DNA of 64,000 bases from Gammaproteobacteria bacterium (GCA_030829955.1 JAURNY010000026.1:1-64000); one strand, 5' to 3'. Shown: positions 27,493-36,741, counted from the first letter of the stretch. Program-made: numbers and translations. Notes: generated by a model not told the origin, from the sequence alone.

Positions 27493-30400
27493 ATGTTTCG
27501 TTTTGCGATTAATCGACCTGTTATTGTTACCGTTGCGATCCTGATCATTTGTTTGTTTGGCGTATTGTCATATTTTCGTGTGCCGGTGCAGATGATTCCA
27601 GATCTGGATGCCCGCGTTATTTCAATCAGAACAATCTGGCCGGGTGCAACGCCGCAGGATATTGAAAAAGAAATCCTGATTGAGCAGGAAGAATATTTAA
27701 GGCGAGTTTCCGGACTGGAACGCATGATATCGACTGCAAGAACCGGTAGCGCGGAAATAGAGCTGGAATTTCCTTTTAATATTGAAATCAACGACGCCTT
27801 ATTGCGCGTTAACAATGCGATCACGCAAGTGTCCGGCTATCCCGAAAATGTCGATGAACCACGTATTACGTCCAGTTCATTTTCCAGTAATTCATTCATG
27901 TATTTCAGTGTTTATCCTCTTGAAGGTAATCCAAACAATCTTGATATGACCGGTATGCGTGATTTTCTGGAAGATAATGTGATCACATACCTTGAACGGG
28001 TACCCGGTGTTGATTCGGTGCGATTACGTGGTGGCGAAGAAACCCAGATACGCATTTATGTCGATCCGGTTAAATTAGCAGAACGCGACATTACCCTGAT
28101 TGATGTCAGAAATGCGATTCGTGCTCGTAATCGCGATGTATCAGGTGGTGATCTGGATTCAGGTAAGCGACGGTATATTTTACGAACAATAGGTCGTTTC
28201 CATGACTTAACTGACATGGAAGATATGGTGATTGCCAGACAAGGAGATGCCTTTGTCAGGCTCAAAGATGTCGGTCACATTCAAAAAGACATCTCCGAAA
28301 TTCGTTCCATTGTGTATAACGATGGAAAACGTGTTGTAAATCTGGCTGTTAAAAGACAAGTGGGAACCAATGTCATTGCAATAAAAGATGCAATGCTAAA
28401 AGTGGTAGAGGATTTAAATGCCGGTTATCTGAAAGATAATGGTATGCAACTTAAATTAATTTCCGAGGATGTGCGTTATGTTGAACAATCAATCAAGGTG
28501 GTATCACAAAGTTTATTAATAGGTTCGATACTTGCGACATTAATTCTTTTTTTATTTTTGCGTTCAACGTCTGCAACACTGGTCGGTGCAATCGGGATCC
28601 CCATTTGTACAGTAGTAGCATTCTTAGGGTTATTAATCACCGGTAGAACGATAAATGTTATTTCCATGGCGGGTGTTGCCTTTGCCATTGGTATGACGCT
28701 TGATAATAGTATTGTTGTATTGGAAAACATCTACAAACATATGAGTCAGGGAAAAAACCGGATTCAGGCGGCATATGAAGGCGTGAAAGAAGTCTGGCCA
28801 GCTGTACTCGCATCAACCTTGACAACCGTATTTGTTTTTTTACCCATCGTTTTTATCCAGGAAGAAGCAGGTCAGCTTTATTCGGATGTGGCATTAGCAA
28901 TCTCTGCGGCTATATTAATGTCAATGATTGTTGCTATTACGGTAATTCCCGTCGCATGCAGTCGTTTCTTGACACCTAATAGTAAACCACCTTTACGTTT
29001 TGGTTTTTATCGATTTGGACAAATTATCGGCAAAGGTATTATGTTGTTTGTTGGATGGTTAATTAATGGTTGGTTTAGACGGCTTTTATTAATCACATCA
29101 GTTTTTTTCATTACGTGGTTGATACTGGATCAATTAACGCCAAAAGCCGAATACCTTCCGGAGGGTGAAGAGAAGAAAATTTTTGTGCGCATTTTCCCAC
29201 CACCCGGTTATAACATCGAACAGATGGATCGTATTGCCTTGCGATTGAATGAAATATTTGTACCGCATCTTGGTAAAGATGTTTCTAAATATGATATTGA
29301 TAGTAATGAAGTGCCACCACTGGATTATATCGTGACGTTTGCTTATAACGGTGCAACTGTATCGGTCATCGAGGTTACTTCTCGCCAGCATCTGGATAAA
29401 TTGACTGACATGACGCAGGAATTGATAAAAGAATTTCCTGGTGTACTCACATTTGTTTCCAGGGGCAGTATTTTTTCCAGTAATTCCGGTGGTACGCGAA
29501 GTATTAATCTGGATATCAGTGGTTCCGATCTTGAAGAGTTATATGCCACAGGTTTAAAAGCGTTCATGCGCGCAAAAGAGATATTTGAAAATCCCCGTGT
29601 ACGGCCGGAGCCTTCTTCTCTGACATTAGGTCAACCCATGATAGAGATACATCCCGATTGGGAACGCGCTGCAGAATTGGGAATTGATGCAAATGAATTA
29701 GGTTACACCATTTGGGCTTATTCGGATGGGGCCTTTGTCGATGAATATTTCGAGGGTGATAATAAGGTTGATATGTTTCTCTATTCAACACAAGGCGTAA
29801 TTCAGACACCTGCCGATATAGAACATTTGATGTTGTATTCCAAAGAGGGCGGTATGTTGCCTTTATCTGCTGTTGCCAAAGCAGAAGACACGGTTAATAC
29901 AGAACAGGTAAGACGTGTTAACAGTCGCCGTACGATTACCTTATCAATTATCCCGCCAGAGGATGTTGCATTGGAAACAGGTGTGGAAGTGGTTAAACGG
30001 GATTTAATTGACCATATGCGCACAGAAGGACTGTTAGGCGACAAAATTAATATAGATATCAGTGGTGCTAGTGACAGACTGGATAATACAAGTGATGCCA
30101 TGCTAACTAATTCTATAACGGCGGTCATTATTGCATATCTATTAATGGTGGCGATTTTCTCGCATTGGGGTTATCCATTATTAATTATGACTTCCGTACC
30201 GATAGGAATAAGTGGCGGTGTAGTAGGCCTTTGGCTGATTAATTATTTTGGCGGTAAACTTGAATTAATTGGTTTGCAAAATATTAACCAGCCATTCGAC
30301 ATGATTACTATGTTAGGTTTTCTGGTATTGATCGGAACAGTCGTCAATAATCCAATATTATTGGTGGAACGTGCCATGACAAATATCAGGGAAAAAGGTA

Positions 30401-30693
30401 TGGCAGTGGCTGATGCTATTAGAGAAAGCACAGAGTCCCGTCTCCGACCGATCATGATGTCTATGGTTACAACTATTGCAGGCTTATCGCCTTTGGTCTT
30501 TAACCCTGGAGAGGGTACCGAGCTGTATCGTGGACTGGGCGCTATTGTGTTATTTGGTTTATTATTTTCAACGCTGGTTACTCTTACTTTCATGCCTTGT
30601 CTGTTATCAACCGTGCTTGAATTAAAGTTGCGTTTTGGTGGACTTAACCTTGGTAAAACATCGAAAAAGTTATCGACGTTAATTAACATATAA
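27493..30693 (+). CDS. RND-family efflux permease (HAE/AcrB type)
   Basis: The 1066-residue protein has the twelve-helix RND layout with two large periplasmic loops and the N-terminal MFRFAINRPVIVTVAIL. The TM4 proton-relay region reads GMTLDNSIVVLENI, so the second Asp of the AcrB pair is Asn. TM10 reads TVVNNPILLVE, without the AcrB lysine, so the relay differs from classical AcrB. The gene follows its adaptor by five bases and ends two bases before hemW. Base composition looks slightly richer in GC than its neighbours. Confidence 0.93.
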   Translation: MFRFAINRPVIVTVAILIICLFGVLSYFRVPVQMIPDLDARVISIRTIWPGATPQDIEKEILIEQEEYLRRVSGLERMISTARTGSAEIELEFPFNIEINDALLRVNNAITQVSGYPENVDEPRITSSSFSSNSFMYFSVYPLEGNPNNLDMTGMRDFLEDNVITYLERVPGVDSVRLRGGEETQIRIYVDPVKLAERDITLIDVRNAIRARNRDVSGGDLDSGKRRYILRTIGRFHDLTDMEDMVIARQGDAFVRLKDVGHIQKDISEIRSIVYNDGKRVVNLAVKRQVGTNVIAIKDAMLKVVEDLNAGYLKDNGMQLKLISEDVRYVEQSIKVVSQSLLIGSILATLILFLFLRSTSATLVGAIGIPICTVVAFLGLLITGRTINVISMAGVAFAIGMTLDNSIVVLENIYKHMSQGKNRIQAAYEGVKEVWPAVLASTLTTVFVFLPIVFIQEEAGQLYSDVALAISAAILMSMIVAITVIPVACSRFLTPNSKPPLRFGFYRFGQIIGKGIMLFVGWLINGWFRRLLLITSVFFITWLILDQLTPKAEYLPEGEEKKIFVRIFPPPGYNIEQMDRIALRLNEIFVPHLGKDVSKYDIDSNEVPPLDYIVTFAYNGATVSVIEVTSRQHLDKLTDMTQELIKEFPGVLTFVSRGSIFSSNSGGTRSINLDISGSDLEELYATGLKAFMRAKEIFENPRVRPEPSSLTLGQPMIEIHPDWERAAELGIDANELGYTIWAYSDGAFVDEYFEGDNKVDMFLYSTQGVIQTPADIEHLMLYSKEGGMLPLSAVAKAEDTVNTEQVRRVNSRRTITLSIIPPEDVALETGVEVVKRDLIDHMRTEGLLGDKINIDISGASDRLDNTSDAMLTNSITAVIIAYLLMVAIFSHWGYPLLIMTSVPIGISGGVVGLWLINYFGGKLELIGLQNINQPFDMITMLGFLVLIGTVVNNPILLVERAMTNIREKGMAVADAIRESTESRLRPIMMSMVTTIAGLSPLVFNPGEGTELYRGLGAIVLFGLLFSTLVTLTFMPCLLSTVLELKLRFGGLNLGKTSKKLSTLINI

Positions 30694-30695
30694 AT

Positions 30696-31856
30696 ATGCT
30701 GAATTTTACCGAGGCGATTCCACTCTCGTTGTATATACATTTGCCCTGGTGCGTCAAAAAATGTCCTTATTGCGATTTTAACTCGCATGAATTAATCCCT
30801 GAGACTGAATTGCAAAAACAATATATTGATGCAGTCATTCGTGATCTTGAAACAGAATTACCGAATATATGGGGAAGACAAATAATTAGTGTATTTATCG
30901 GTGGCGGGACACCAAGTTTATTCTCTGTTGATGCGATTGATTATTTGTTATCAGCGTGTCGATCCAGATTAAACTTACATCCTCAAATTGAAATGACTAT
31001 GGAAGCCAATCCCGGTACGGCAGAAGCAGATAAATTTGACGGCTTTCGTGATATTGGAATTAATCGATTATCGATTGGCGTACAAAGTTTTCAAAATCAA
31101 TATTTAACGAAACTTGGTCGTATTCATAATGGCGAAGAAGCTATTGCTGCTATCAATATGGCAAAGGCAGCAGGCTTTATTAATTTCAATATAGACTTAA
31201 TGTTTGGTTTGCCTGAGCAAACGCTTGCTGAAGCGTTATCTGATTTACAACAGGCCATTGCTCTAACACCAACACATATTTCTTGGTATCAGTTAACTAT
31301 TGAGCCTAATACTTTCTTCCATAGCAGACCACCATCATTGCCTGATGAAGATTATATTTATGAAATGCAGAAGGCAGGACAGGAAATGCTTGCTCATTTT
31401 GGTTATCAGCAGTATGAAATTTCTGCCTATGCGAAAGATAACAACCGCTGCGAACATAATCTGAATTATTGGGAATTTGGTGATTATCTTGGTATCGGCG
31501 CAGGTGCACATGGCAAGTTGACTATGGTTTCGGATAATAAAGTCTTAAGGACGAATAAGCATAAACTTCCTAAACGTTATATTGAGTTGGCGGGTCAGGA
31601 AACGGTCAGGTCGCAAACGAATGTGACAAAGCAGGATATCGCATTTGAATTCATGTTGAATGCAATGAGATTAAAAGCAGGTGTTTCTTCTTCATTATTC
31701 AGAGAAAGAACCGGCTTGCCATTAAGCGTTATAGATCGGGAAATGAATGAGGCCGAGAGTAAAAACTGGCTAGAATGTAATATACATACAATTAAGCCGA
31801 CGGCTAAAGGACAACGATACTTAAATGATTTATTAGAATTGTTTTTACCCGAATGA
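30696..31856 (+). CDS. hemW: Radical SAM heme chaperone HemW
   Basis: The 386-residue protein has the radical-SAM cluster motif C19-x3-C23-x2-C26 (WCVKKCPYCDFNSH), GGGTPSL, and the HemW C-terminal domain (FEFMLNAMRLKAG). HemW lacks coproporphyrinogen oxidase activity in characterised bacteria and delivers heme to membrane enzymes. It begins two bases after the RND permease stop with no own promoter visible, so it may depend on readthrough. Confidence 0.95.
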   Translation: MLNFTEAIPLSLYIHLPWCVKKCPYCDFNSHELIPETELQKQYIDAVIRDLETELPNIWGRQIISVFIGGGTPSLFSVDAIDYLLSACRSRLNLHPQIEMTMEANPGTAEADKFDGFRDIGINRLSIGVQSFQNQYLTKLGRIHNGEEAIAAINMAKAAGFINFNIDLMFGLPEQTLAEALSDLQQAIALTPTHISWYQLTIEPNTFFHSRPPSLPDEDYIYEMQKAGQEMLAHFGYQQYEISAYAKDNNRCEHNLNYWEFGDYLGIGAGAHGKLTMVSDNKVLRTNKHKLPKRYIELAGQETVRSQTNVTKQDIAFEFMLNAMRLKAGVSSSLFRERTGLPLSVIDREMNEAESKNWLECNIHTIKPTAKGQRYLNDLLELFLPE

Positions 31857-32435
31857 GTTAATGTGCTGTTTACATACTGCGATGTTCATACTATAGCTTA
31901 TATACAGGCATTACTACCGATGTAGTTAGGTTTTTTTATTGCCAATACTAGCAAATTTTCTATGCCAATTAGCATGTATTCTTAAGGTAGATTCTAGTAA
32001 AAATCACTTAACTATATGCTTAATAATATGTTCATTTTTTATCCACAATTTCTGTGGATAACTCTGTGGAATAGATAGTGAAAAATTGCATTGAATGTTT
32101 AAAAATAAGCTTTGTTACAATTTGGTTAATTCTTGACCACGCCAAAAAATATATATTATAAACAATTAGTTACTATAGATTTGTTGCATCTGCGGGGATC
32201 TTTTATTGACATGATATATTGCGATGCAATATTTTTTATCTGTGTGTATAAAATTAAAATAATTAATTGACAAGTGCGATTAAAATTTGATTAGTAAATG
32301 AAATTTTTTATTAATATGATTATTCAATCTTTACATGAATTTATTTTACAATGTCCTAATAAATTGACTGATTCTGCAACAAAATTCGTTTAAATTGATC
32401 ACTAGAAATTTAACTAATATCTATTAGGGACCAAA
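31857..32435. other. Gene-free AT-rich region, origin-like
   Basis: No reading frame of note is present. The stretch contains three DnaA-consensus boxes (32039-32047, 32053-32061, 32243-32251), a palindrome ATATTGC-GAT-GCAATAT (32216-32232), and long A+T runs from about 32100 to 32430. A sequence GATCTTTTATTGA at 32197-32209 resembles the E. coli unwinding 13-mer (GATCTnTTnTTTT, 11 of 13). It could be a replication origin or another DnaA-binding locus. Confidence 0.5.
32039..32073. promoter_or_regulatory. Inverted pair of perfect DnaA boxes plus a degenerate third
   Basis: TTATCCACA at 32039-32047 and its exact reverse complement TGTGGATAA at 32053-32061 are separated by five bases. TGTGGAATA at 32065-32073 is a weaker copy in the second orientation. 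TTATCCACA is the highest-affinity DnaA box in E. coli. Confidence 0.75.
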
Positions 32436-32612
32436 ATGAAAATACCTGTGTTAATCCTAAATTCAATGTTTTTGTTGCTGTTTATTAGTGTAGTGATTGG
32501 GGAATGGGGGAATGGCTCTGCCATTGTCGCTGGAATAGCTATCGTTAATCTATTAATCAATTCAATATATATCCAATTCAAAATCAAGAATGATTTTGCT
32601 CAGGAGAGCTAA
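32436..32612 (+). CDS. Small two-helix membrane protein, unknown
   Basis: A 58-residue frame begins at an ATG preceded by AGGGA (32426-32430). It encodes two hydrophobic segments (about residues 3-21 and 28-46) joined by EWGNG, and a charged tail (KIKNDFAQES). I do not recognise it. The even hydrophobic pattern and ribosome site favour a real gene, but it sits in an otherwise gene-free stretch. Confidence 0.45.
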   Translation: MKIPVLILNSMFLLLFISVVIGEWGNGSAIVAGIAIVNLLINSIYIQFKIKNDFAQES

Positions 32613-33029
32613 TTTACATTAATAGTAACACTTACCAATTATTGGTTTGTTTCGTTTAATTATATTTTTTGTGGTAACAGGTCCCATATTTCGCCTTTGA
32701 CACCGCCATGAAGTCTTGATGTCTTGTGTATATGGCGATGTAATATCGATTGTTCTGCATTAATATCTTAGTTTTATCCTATGTTAAACTGGTCACATTG
32801 AGTCTCAGCTATCAGATAATGTTTTGTTTTTCGGGTAATCTTTTGCAGGCAAGCATTTCTTCATCTGTTAAATCAAAAATGAAGGTTCATGTCGTATCGA
32901 GATTATCAGGGTTCAGGTATGGCCTGAGGTCAAGGGGGTGGCTTCGAGACTAGCAATAGAGAGATGATTTTAATCAAGAACATTCAAACTGTCTTATTCA
33001 CAAAATATGCAGCCTTTTCTTGCATAATG
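32613..33029. other. Intergenic region with no convincing gene
   Basis: A 67-codon frame at 32750-32953 starts with TTG, has no ribosome site and an unnatural composition, so it is not called. A fourth DnaA-consensus box, TTATTCACA, lies at 32994-33002. On the minus strand a short coding-like stretch reads SRLHGGVKGEIWDLLPQ (about 32730-32680) and may be a remnant of an unknown gene. Confidence 0.4.
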
Positions 33030-33416
33030 TTATTGACTACCTGAAGTTTTAAATTGAATTGCTATACCATAAATAAGAGCCGGGACTACGAACAAATATT
33101 GTATGAGCAGGAAGCTAATGATTAATACGACCCCGCCTGCTTTATGAAAAAAAATGCTATTAATTAAATTAAACGTAAACATTAATACAGTCATCGTAAT
33201 ATAGAATTTTTCCTGTTTAATCAGAAAGTGAGCTAACAAGCTTGTTAGCACAGATAAACCAAGAAGTATTGCCAGGTAATACATGCCATTTATCACGCTG
33301 GATGGTAAGTCAGGATTGCTATGCATGATTTTATTTGCAGCTAATATTGATGATATTAAAGGGGTGAAAACTGCTAATAAATTAAGCAGGATATAAATGT
33401 TTTGACGATTATGCAT
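33030..33416 (-). CDS. Four-helix membrane protein, unknown
   Basis: This 128-residue protein has four hydrophobic helices (about residues 8-26, 42-63, 72-90 and 96-119) and short charged loops. It starts MHNRQNIYILLNLLA. No family is recognised. It stands alone, divergent from the HU gene, with a 369-base AT-rich region before it. Confidence 0.55.
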   Translation of the reverse strand: MHNRQNIYILLNLLAVFTPLISSILAANKIMHSNPDLPSSVINGMYYLAILLGLSVLTSLLAHFLIKQEKFYITMTVLMFTFNLINSIFFHKAGGVVLIISFLLIQYLFVVPALIYGIAIQFKTSGSQ

Positions 33417-33785
33417 AAAGTGCCTTATTTAAAAAAATCTTCGTTCATTCTGGAATCAGGGACCAATAATGACAAGCAATATTAAATGAAAGGTTATGTA
33501 GCTACAGAGCATGACCACTAGCTATAATAGACGTTATATCTTAATAATTTACATCTAAATTTTATATTTATGTGTAAATCATAAAATAAAAATATATAAA
33601 CACAAGGCTGTTATATTCGATATAAATTTGAAAAAATCGATATTTATCGGCAAATATGCATAAATTAAAAATTTAATCGTAGTGCCTCAAAAAAAATATA
33701 GCTATAATCGCTTTTTCAAAATCAATGAGTCACTGCGTAGCAGTGTTTTTTAGTACTAGTAACTAACAAGAGGTATAATCTATCC
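33417..33785. other. Divergent promoter region before the HU gene
   Basis: This very AT-rich, gene-free stretch contains a TATAAT hexamer at 33703-33708, a candidate -10 element for the HU gene about 75 bases downstream, though no good -35 is visible. AGAGG just before 33786 is the ribosome site region. I see no RNA gene. Confidence 0.4.
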
Positions 33786-34124
33786 ATGTCTTCACCAAAA
33801 AGAACCGCAGTAAAAGAACGCCAAACTAAAGCTCAGATTGTAAGCGCCATCTCTGAAGAAACAGGTTTAACCAATAAGCAGGTCAAAGCTGTATTATCAG
33901 CTCTTGCTGGTCAGGCGGAACGCCATTTGAAAGCGCGAGCTGTTGGTGAGTTCGTTGTTCCAGAATTGGGAATCAAAATGAAAACCGTGAAGAAGAAAGC
34001 CACCAAAGCTCGTCCAGGTAGAAATCCATTTACAGGCGAAGAAATCATGATTAAGGCAAAACCAGCTTCTACATCAGTTCGTGCAGTAGCATTAAAAGCT
34101 GCAAAAGATTTTGCTTCGGCATAG
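33786..34124 (+). CDS. HU-family DNA-binding protein (basic, histone-like variant)
   Basis: The 112-residue protein has the HU/IHF fold: an N-terminal helical part with a KAQIVSAISEETGLTNKQVKAVLSAL-like sequence, and the DNA-binding arm RPGRNPFTGEEIMIKAKPAS. It has extra lysines around KMKTVKKKATKA. It is longer than HU alpha/beta (about 90 residues) and belongs to the divergent HU-like group. It would bend DNA non-specifically. A strong terminator follows, so it is a single-gene unit. Confidence 0.88.
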   Translation: MSSPKRTAVKERQTKAQIVSAISEETGLTNKQVKAVLSALAGQAERHLKARAVGEFVVPELGIKMKTVKKKATKARPGRNPFTGEEIMIKAKPASTSVRAVALKAAKDFASA

Positions 34125-34140
34125 TTAACTATAGCCTATT

Positions 34141-34172
34141 AAAAAAGGGCGCTTTAGGCGCCTCTTTTTTTA
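34141..34172 (+). terminator. Intrinsic terminator after the HU gene
   Basis: GGGCGC and GCGCCT pair around a short loop, flanked by six A's and seven T's. It lies about 17 bases after the HU stop codon. Confidence 0.85.
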
Positions 34173-34213
34173 TGTGCTCCTCAACAATGTGATAGTTAAT
34201 CATTTAAACCAAT

Positions 34214-34753
34214 ATGTCAGACAGTCATTATTCTGCCAGCCATGACTGGAAGCGAATAGTAAATGAATATTTGTTAGTACTATTATCTATTTTAATATTA
34301 ATACTGGGTTCATGATGGTAAATATGGAAAAAGAGCGTTCAGTTATCAGAAGGTTTATCTAAATCTTTTTCCAATATTTTTGAGCAATCATACTATGGTA
34401 AACATCATTATATTGAGTCTCAGTACAGTGAATTCTTAAGAACCCTGGATCTTGTCGCAAGCAATAGTGCCAGTTTGTATATATTTGCAACCGTGCTTGA
34501 AGCCATGCCTATGCCTGATGAAGTTATTTATTTGGCAATAAAACAGGCTGACCATGATACCGAGTTCATCAAAAAGTTTGACTGGTCTGGGCAGAGCACC
34601 ATGATTTTTGGAAAATATGGTTCATCAACATTACGTCATGCAGGTGATAAGGTAGAAATCACGATATATAAACACTCAGGGCCCTGGCAGTATATGGACG
34701 CATTTGTTGTGTATTTAATACATGCATCGGTCATAGTAATCTCGGATAATTAA
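34214..34753 (+). pseudogene. Disrupted gene for a membrane-anchored protein
   Basis: An ATG at 34214 begins a protein with a membrane anchor (EYLLVLLLSILILILGS) that is stopped at 34313 (TGA) and again at 34319 (TAA). The very same frame then stays open for 144 codons, to 34753, with natural-looking sequence (QSYYGKHHYIESQYSEFLR). The two parts were most likely one protein of about 179 residues, now cut by two neighbouring stops. The downstream part could still be made from a TTG at 34475, but no ribosome site is seen. The family is unknown. Confidence 0.5.
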
Positions 34754-34880
34754 TTTTTTAGTGCAGAAATTAACGTTTAACTATGTTATGCCGGGCTAAG
34801 TATCTGTTATGATCCATGAAAAGAAGACCAGACTTGCTCCTGCTAGATAATGATAACTAATCCAAAATAATTAACCATAC

Positions 34881-35285
34881 ATGACCGCATCGACAAACTG
34901 GGCTGTGTTAACAGATGGGCGTTATATACGCATATTTGTTCATCAAAACCCAGTACACTCACTACACACCCTAAAAGCCGATGATTCTAAAGATCTAGCC
35001 GATCTCTGTTATCAAGTGGTTACAGGTGTTCCTGTAGGTTCAAAAAATGGCACCCGGTCACGTAATAAATCTAATATGGAATTGCTAGCTAAATTTTTAC
35101 ATAAGCAATATTACGATGCACAGTACCAAAAATTAATTCTGGTTGCTCCTCAAGTTACACTCATGGAATTAAAGGGGTGTTTATCTAAAGAAATTAAGCA
35201 GCATATCAAGAGTGAGGTAGCCGAAGATCTTCTAGCCAGTTCACTCGATGATATTGAAAATAAATTATCAAATTGCCTTAATTAA
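34881..35285 (+). CDS. Host_attach (baeRF-like) domain protein
   Basis: The 134-residue protein follows the pattern of the 'required for attachment to host cells' family. It opens with WAVLTDGRYIRIF, has a central KFLHKQYYDAQYQKLILVAPQ segment, and continues MELKGCLSKEIKQHIKSEVAEDLL. The fold is related to release-factor-like baeRF domains. The true function is not established, and the host-attachment name comes from one Agrobacterium study. It is nine bases upstream of a gene of unknown function, probably in one operon. Confidence 0.7.
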   Translation: MTASTNWAVLTDGRYIRIFVHQNPVHSLHTLKADDSKDLADLCYQVVTGVPVGSKNGTRSRNKSNMELLAKFLHKQYYDAQYQKLILVAPQVTLMELKGCLSKEIKQHIKSEVAEDLLASSLDDIENKLSNCLN

Positions 35286-35294
35286 TTTCAGTTT

Positions 35295-36257
35295 ATGTCA
35301 AACGCACTCGACCCAGAAAAAGCAAAGCCAACTGAAGAGTTTGAAAATGGCACTGAGCGTTATGTAGGTGACAAGCTCTGTGTTTTCTACGATGGTTATT
35401 GGATTAGAAGTTATCATCTGAACGACGGTAGTTTTGCCGATAAAAAAATCATGATTGATAAATTAACCCGACGGGTTTTTCATCATCTTGAGTTGGGAAT
35501 CAATACGCCCAGCAATCGCCTAGATGAAATTAGAAGTATTTATGAGTCTGAACAGGAATCGGCAAGAAAAAGAGTTAAAGGAGCGATGTTAGCCGGCGCC
35601 TTGTTGAACAGAGGGCGTGAGATCTTAAAAGCCATTGTTGAATTAGAAGACTCAGGCGTAAAAATTGAAAGTAGTAATGAGTTATTGCGAGAGTGTGGTC
35701 GATGTTTTATGGAAGCGTTATCACTTGGTAAAAACATCAAACTGAATGATGGTGGTGAAGGAGTAGATGAACTTTGGGGCGAACCTTTCAAGGTTTTTTC
35801 GATGCCTATCGAAGATTATTTTCATACTCGCTATGTGAAAGTTGCCAAAACCATGTTTGAAATTGATCGTATCACTGATGCGTTAGGTCAGATATTGCAG
35901 GCAGCTGATTTATTAAAACCCATGCAAGCGTGTTTAGCTGAATTATCTGAATCATCAAAGTTGGCATGTGAAACCATTCGTAATGATCCGGCAATGTTTG
36001 ATATCTGGCCACGTTATATTGCTGCTAAAGAGGCTTACCAAAACGATTTGCACGATATTGTTAAAAGTCATACCAATAAAGAAATGAATCACAACTCTGA
36101 TGCTTATCGTGAACTACTGGCGGTAAACCGGATTTTAATGGATGGTGGCGCTATTCTTATGAAATTGGCAACGCTTCGTGTACCATTACCAAAAAGTACA
36201 AAGAGTATATGTGAGCGTATAGATGAATTTCTAGCAGAAGGGGGGGGTAACAGCTAA
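35295..36257 (+). CDS. Unknown protein paired with Host_attach gene
   Basis: This is a 320-residue, soluble, mostly helical protein with no signal peptide or membrane helix. It contains YVGDKLCVFYDGYWIRSY near the start and many Glu/Leu-rich helices later, and ends in a glycine run (EGGGNS) encoded by eight consecutive G bases. I do not recognise a family. The tight link to the Host_attach gene suggests a joint function. The G8 run at 36240-36247 could slip, but it lies at the extreme C-terminus. Confidence 0.65.
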   Translation: MSNALDPEKAKPTEEFENGTERYVGDKLCVFYDGYWIRSYHLNDGSFADKKIMIDKLTRRVFHHLELGINTPSNRLDEIRSIYESEQESARKRVKGAMLAGALLNRGREILKAIVELEDSGVKIESSNELLRECGRCFMEALSLGKNIKLNDGGEGVDELWGEPFKVFSMPIEDYFHTRYVKVAKTMFEIDRITDALGQILQAADLLKPMQACLAELSESSKLACETIRNDPAMFDIWPRYIAAKEAYQNDLHDIVKSHTNKEMNHNSDAYRELLAVNRILMDGGAILMKLATLRVPLPKSTKSICERIDEFLAEGGGNS

Positions 36258-36466
36258 CCCCTTTATTCTTAATAAGAATTCATAATTACGAACAGATTTT
36301 TTTTGCAATAAATAAAGATAATATGCTTGATAGCCCTTAATCGAAGTCTTCTCTAAATATTATAAATGCAGCTGTTTTAGTGTAATTATTAAAAAAATAC
36401 ACTACAATTTTATTTGCTACACTCTAAAACTGGTTTTTTTTGCAGAAGTACCCTTGGTAACACCTG

Positions 36467-36521
36467 TTAATTACCTGCGTTAGATTTGTAACACCTGATT
36501 TAATTTTTAAGAGGTAATTAA
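36467..36521 (+). promoter_or_regulatory. csp leader with ribosome-site-sequestering complement
   Basis: TTAATTACCT (36467-36476) is the exact reverse complement of AGGTAATTAA (36512-36521), which contains the csp ribosome-binding site just before the ATG at 36523. Pairing would hide the site at one temperature and release it at another. A ten-base direct repeat GTAACACCTG occurs at 36457-36466 and 36488-36497, within and beside this structure. Confidence 0.55.
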
Positions 36522-36522
36522 T

Positions 36523-36723
36523 ATGGCAACAGGAACCGTAAAATGGTTTAACGAATCCAAAGGTTTTGGATTTATCACACCTTCTGATAGTGGTAACGAT
36601 GTATTTGTACATTACTCGGCAATTCAGGGCGATGGTTTTCGCACCTTAGCTGAAGGTCAGCAGGTTACTTTTGATATTGAAAATGGCGCTAAAGGCCCAC
36701 AAGCTGCTAACGTACAAATTTAA
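36523..36723 (+). CDS. Cold-shock protein, CspA family
   Basis: The 66-residue protein has both RNA-binding motifs, KGFGFI (RNP1) and VFVHYSAI (RNP2), and starts [19 protein letters not shown]. It binds single-stranded RNA/DNA and acts as an RNA chaperone. It is a single-gene unit with a long leader and a strong terminator, as is usual for csp genes. The leader contains a possible thermosensing hairpin. Confidence 0.96.
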   Translation: MATGTVKWFNESKGFGFITPSDSGNDVFVHYSAIQGDGFRTLAEGQQVTFDIENGAKGPQAANVQI

Positions 36724-36741
36724 TCTCAAATTTGTTTATAT

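Noticed and set aside
32750..32953. 67-codon frame in the gap after hemW
   Set aside because: It starts with TTG, has no ribosome site and an odd composition, and no known domain.
36240..36261. G8 run and a small hairpin at the end of the 320-residue gene as a slippage or frameshift signal
   Set aside because: It lies at the last codons, so any slippage would only alter the extreme end; the hairpin is short and followed by few T's.
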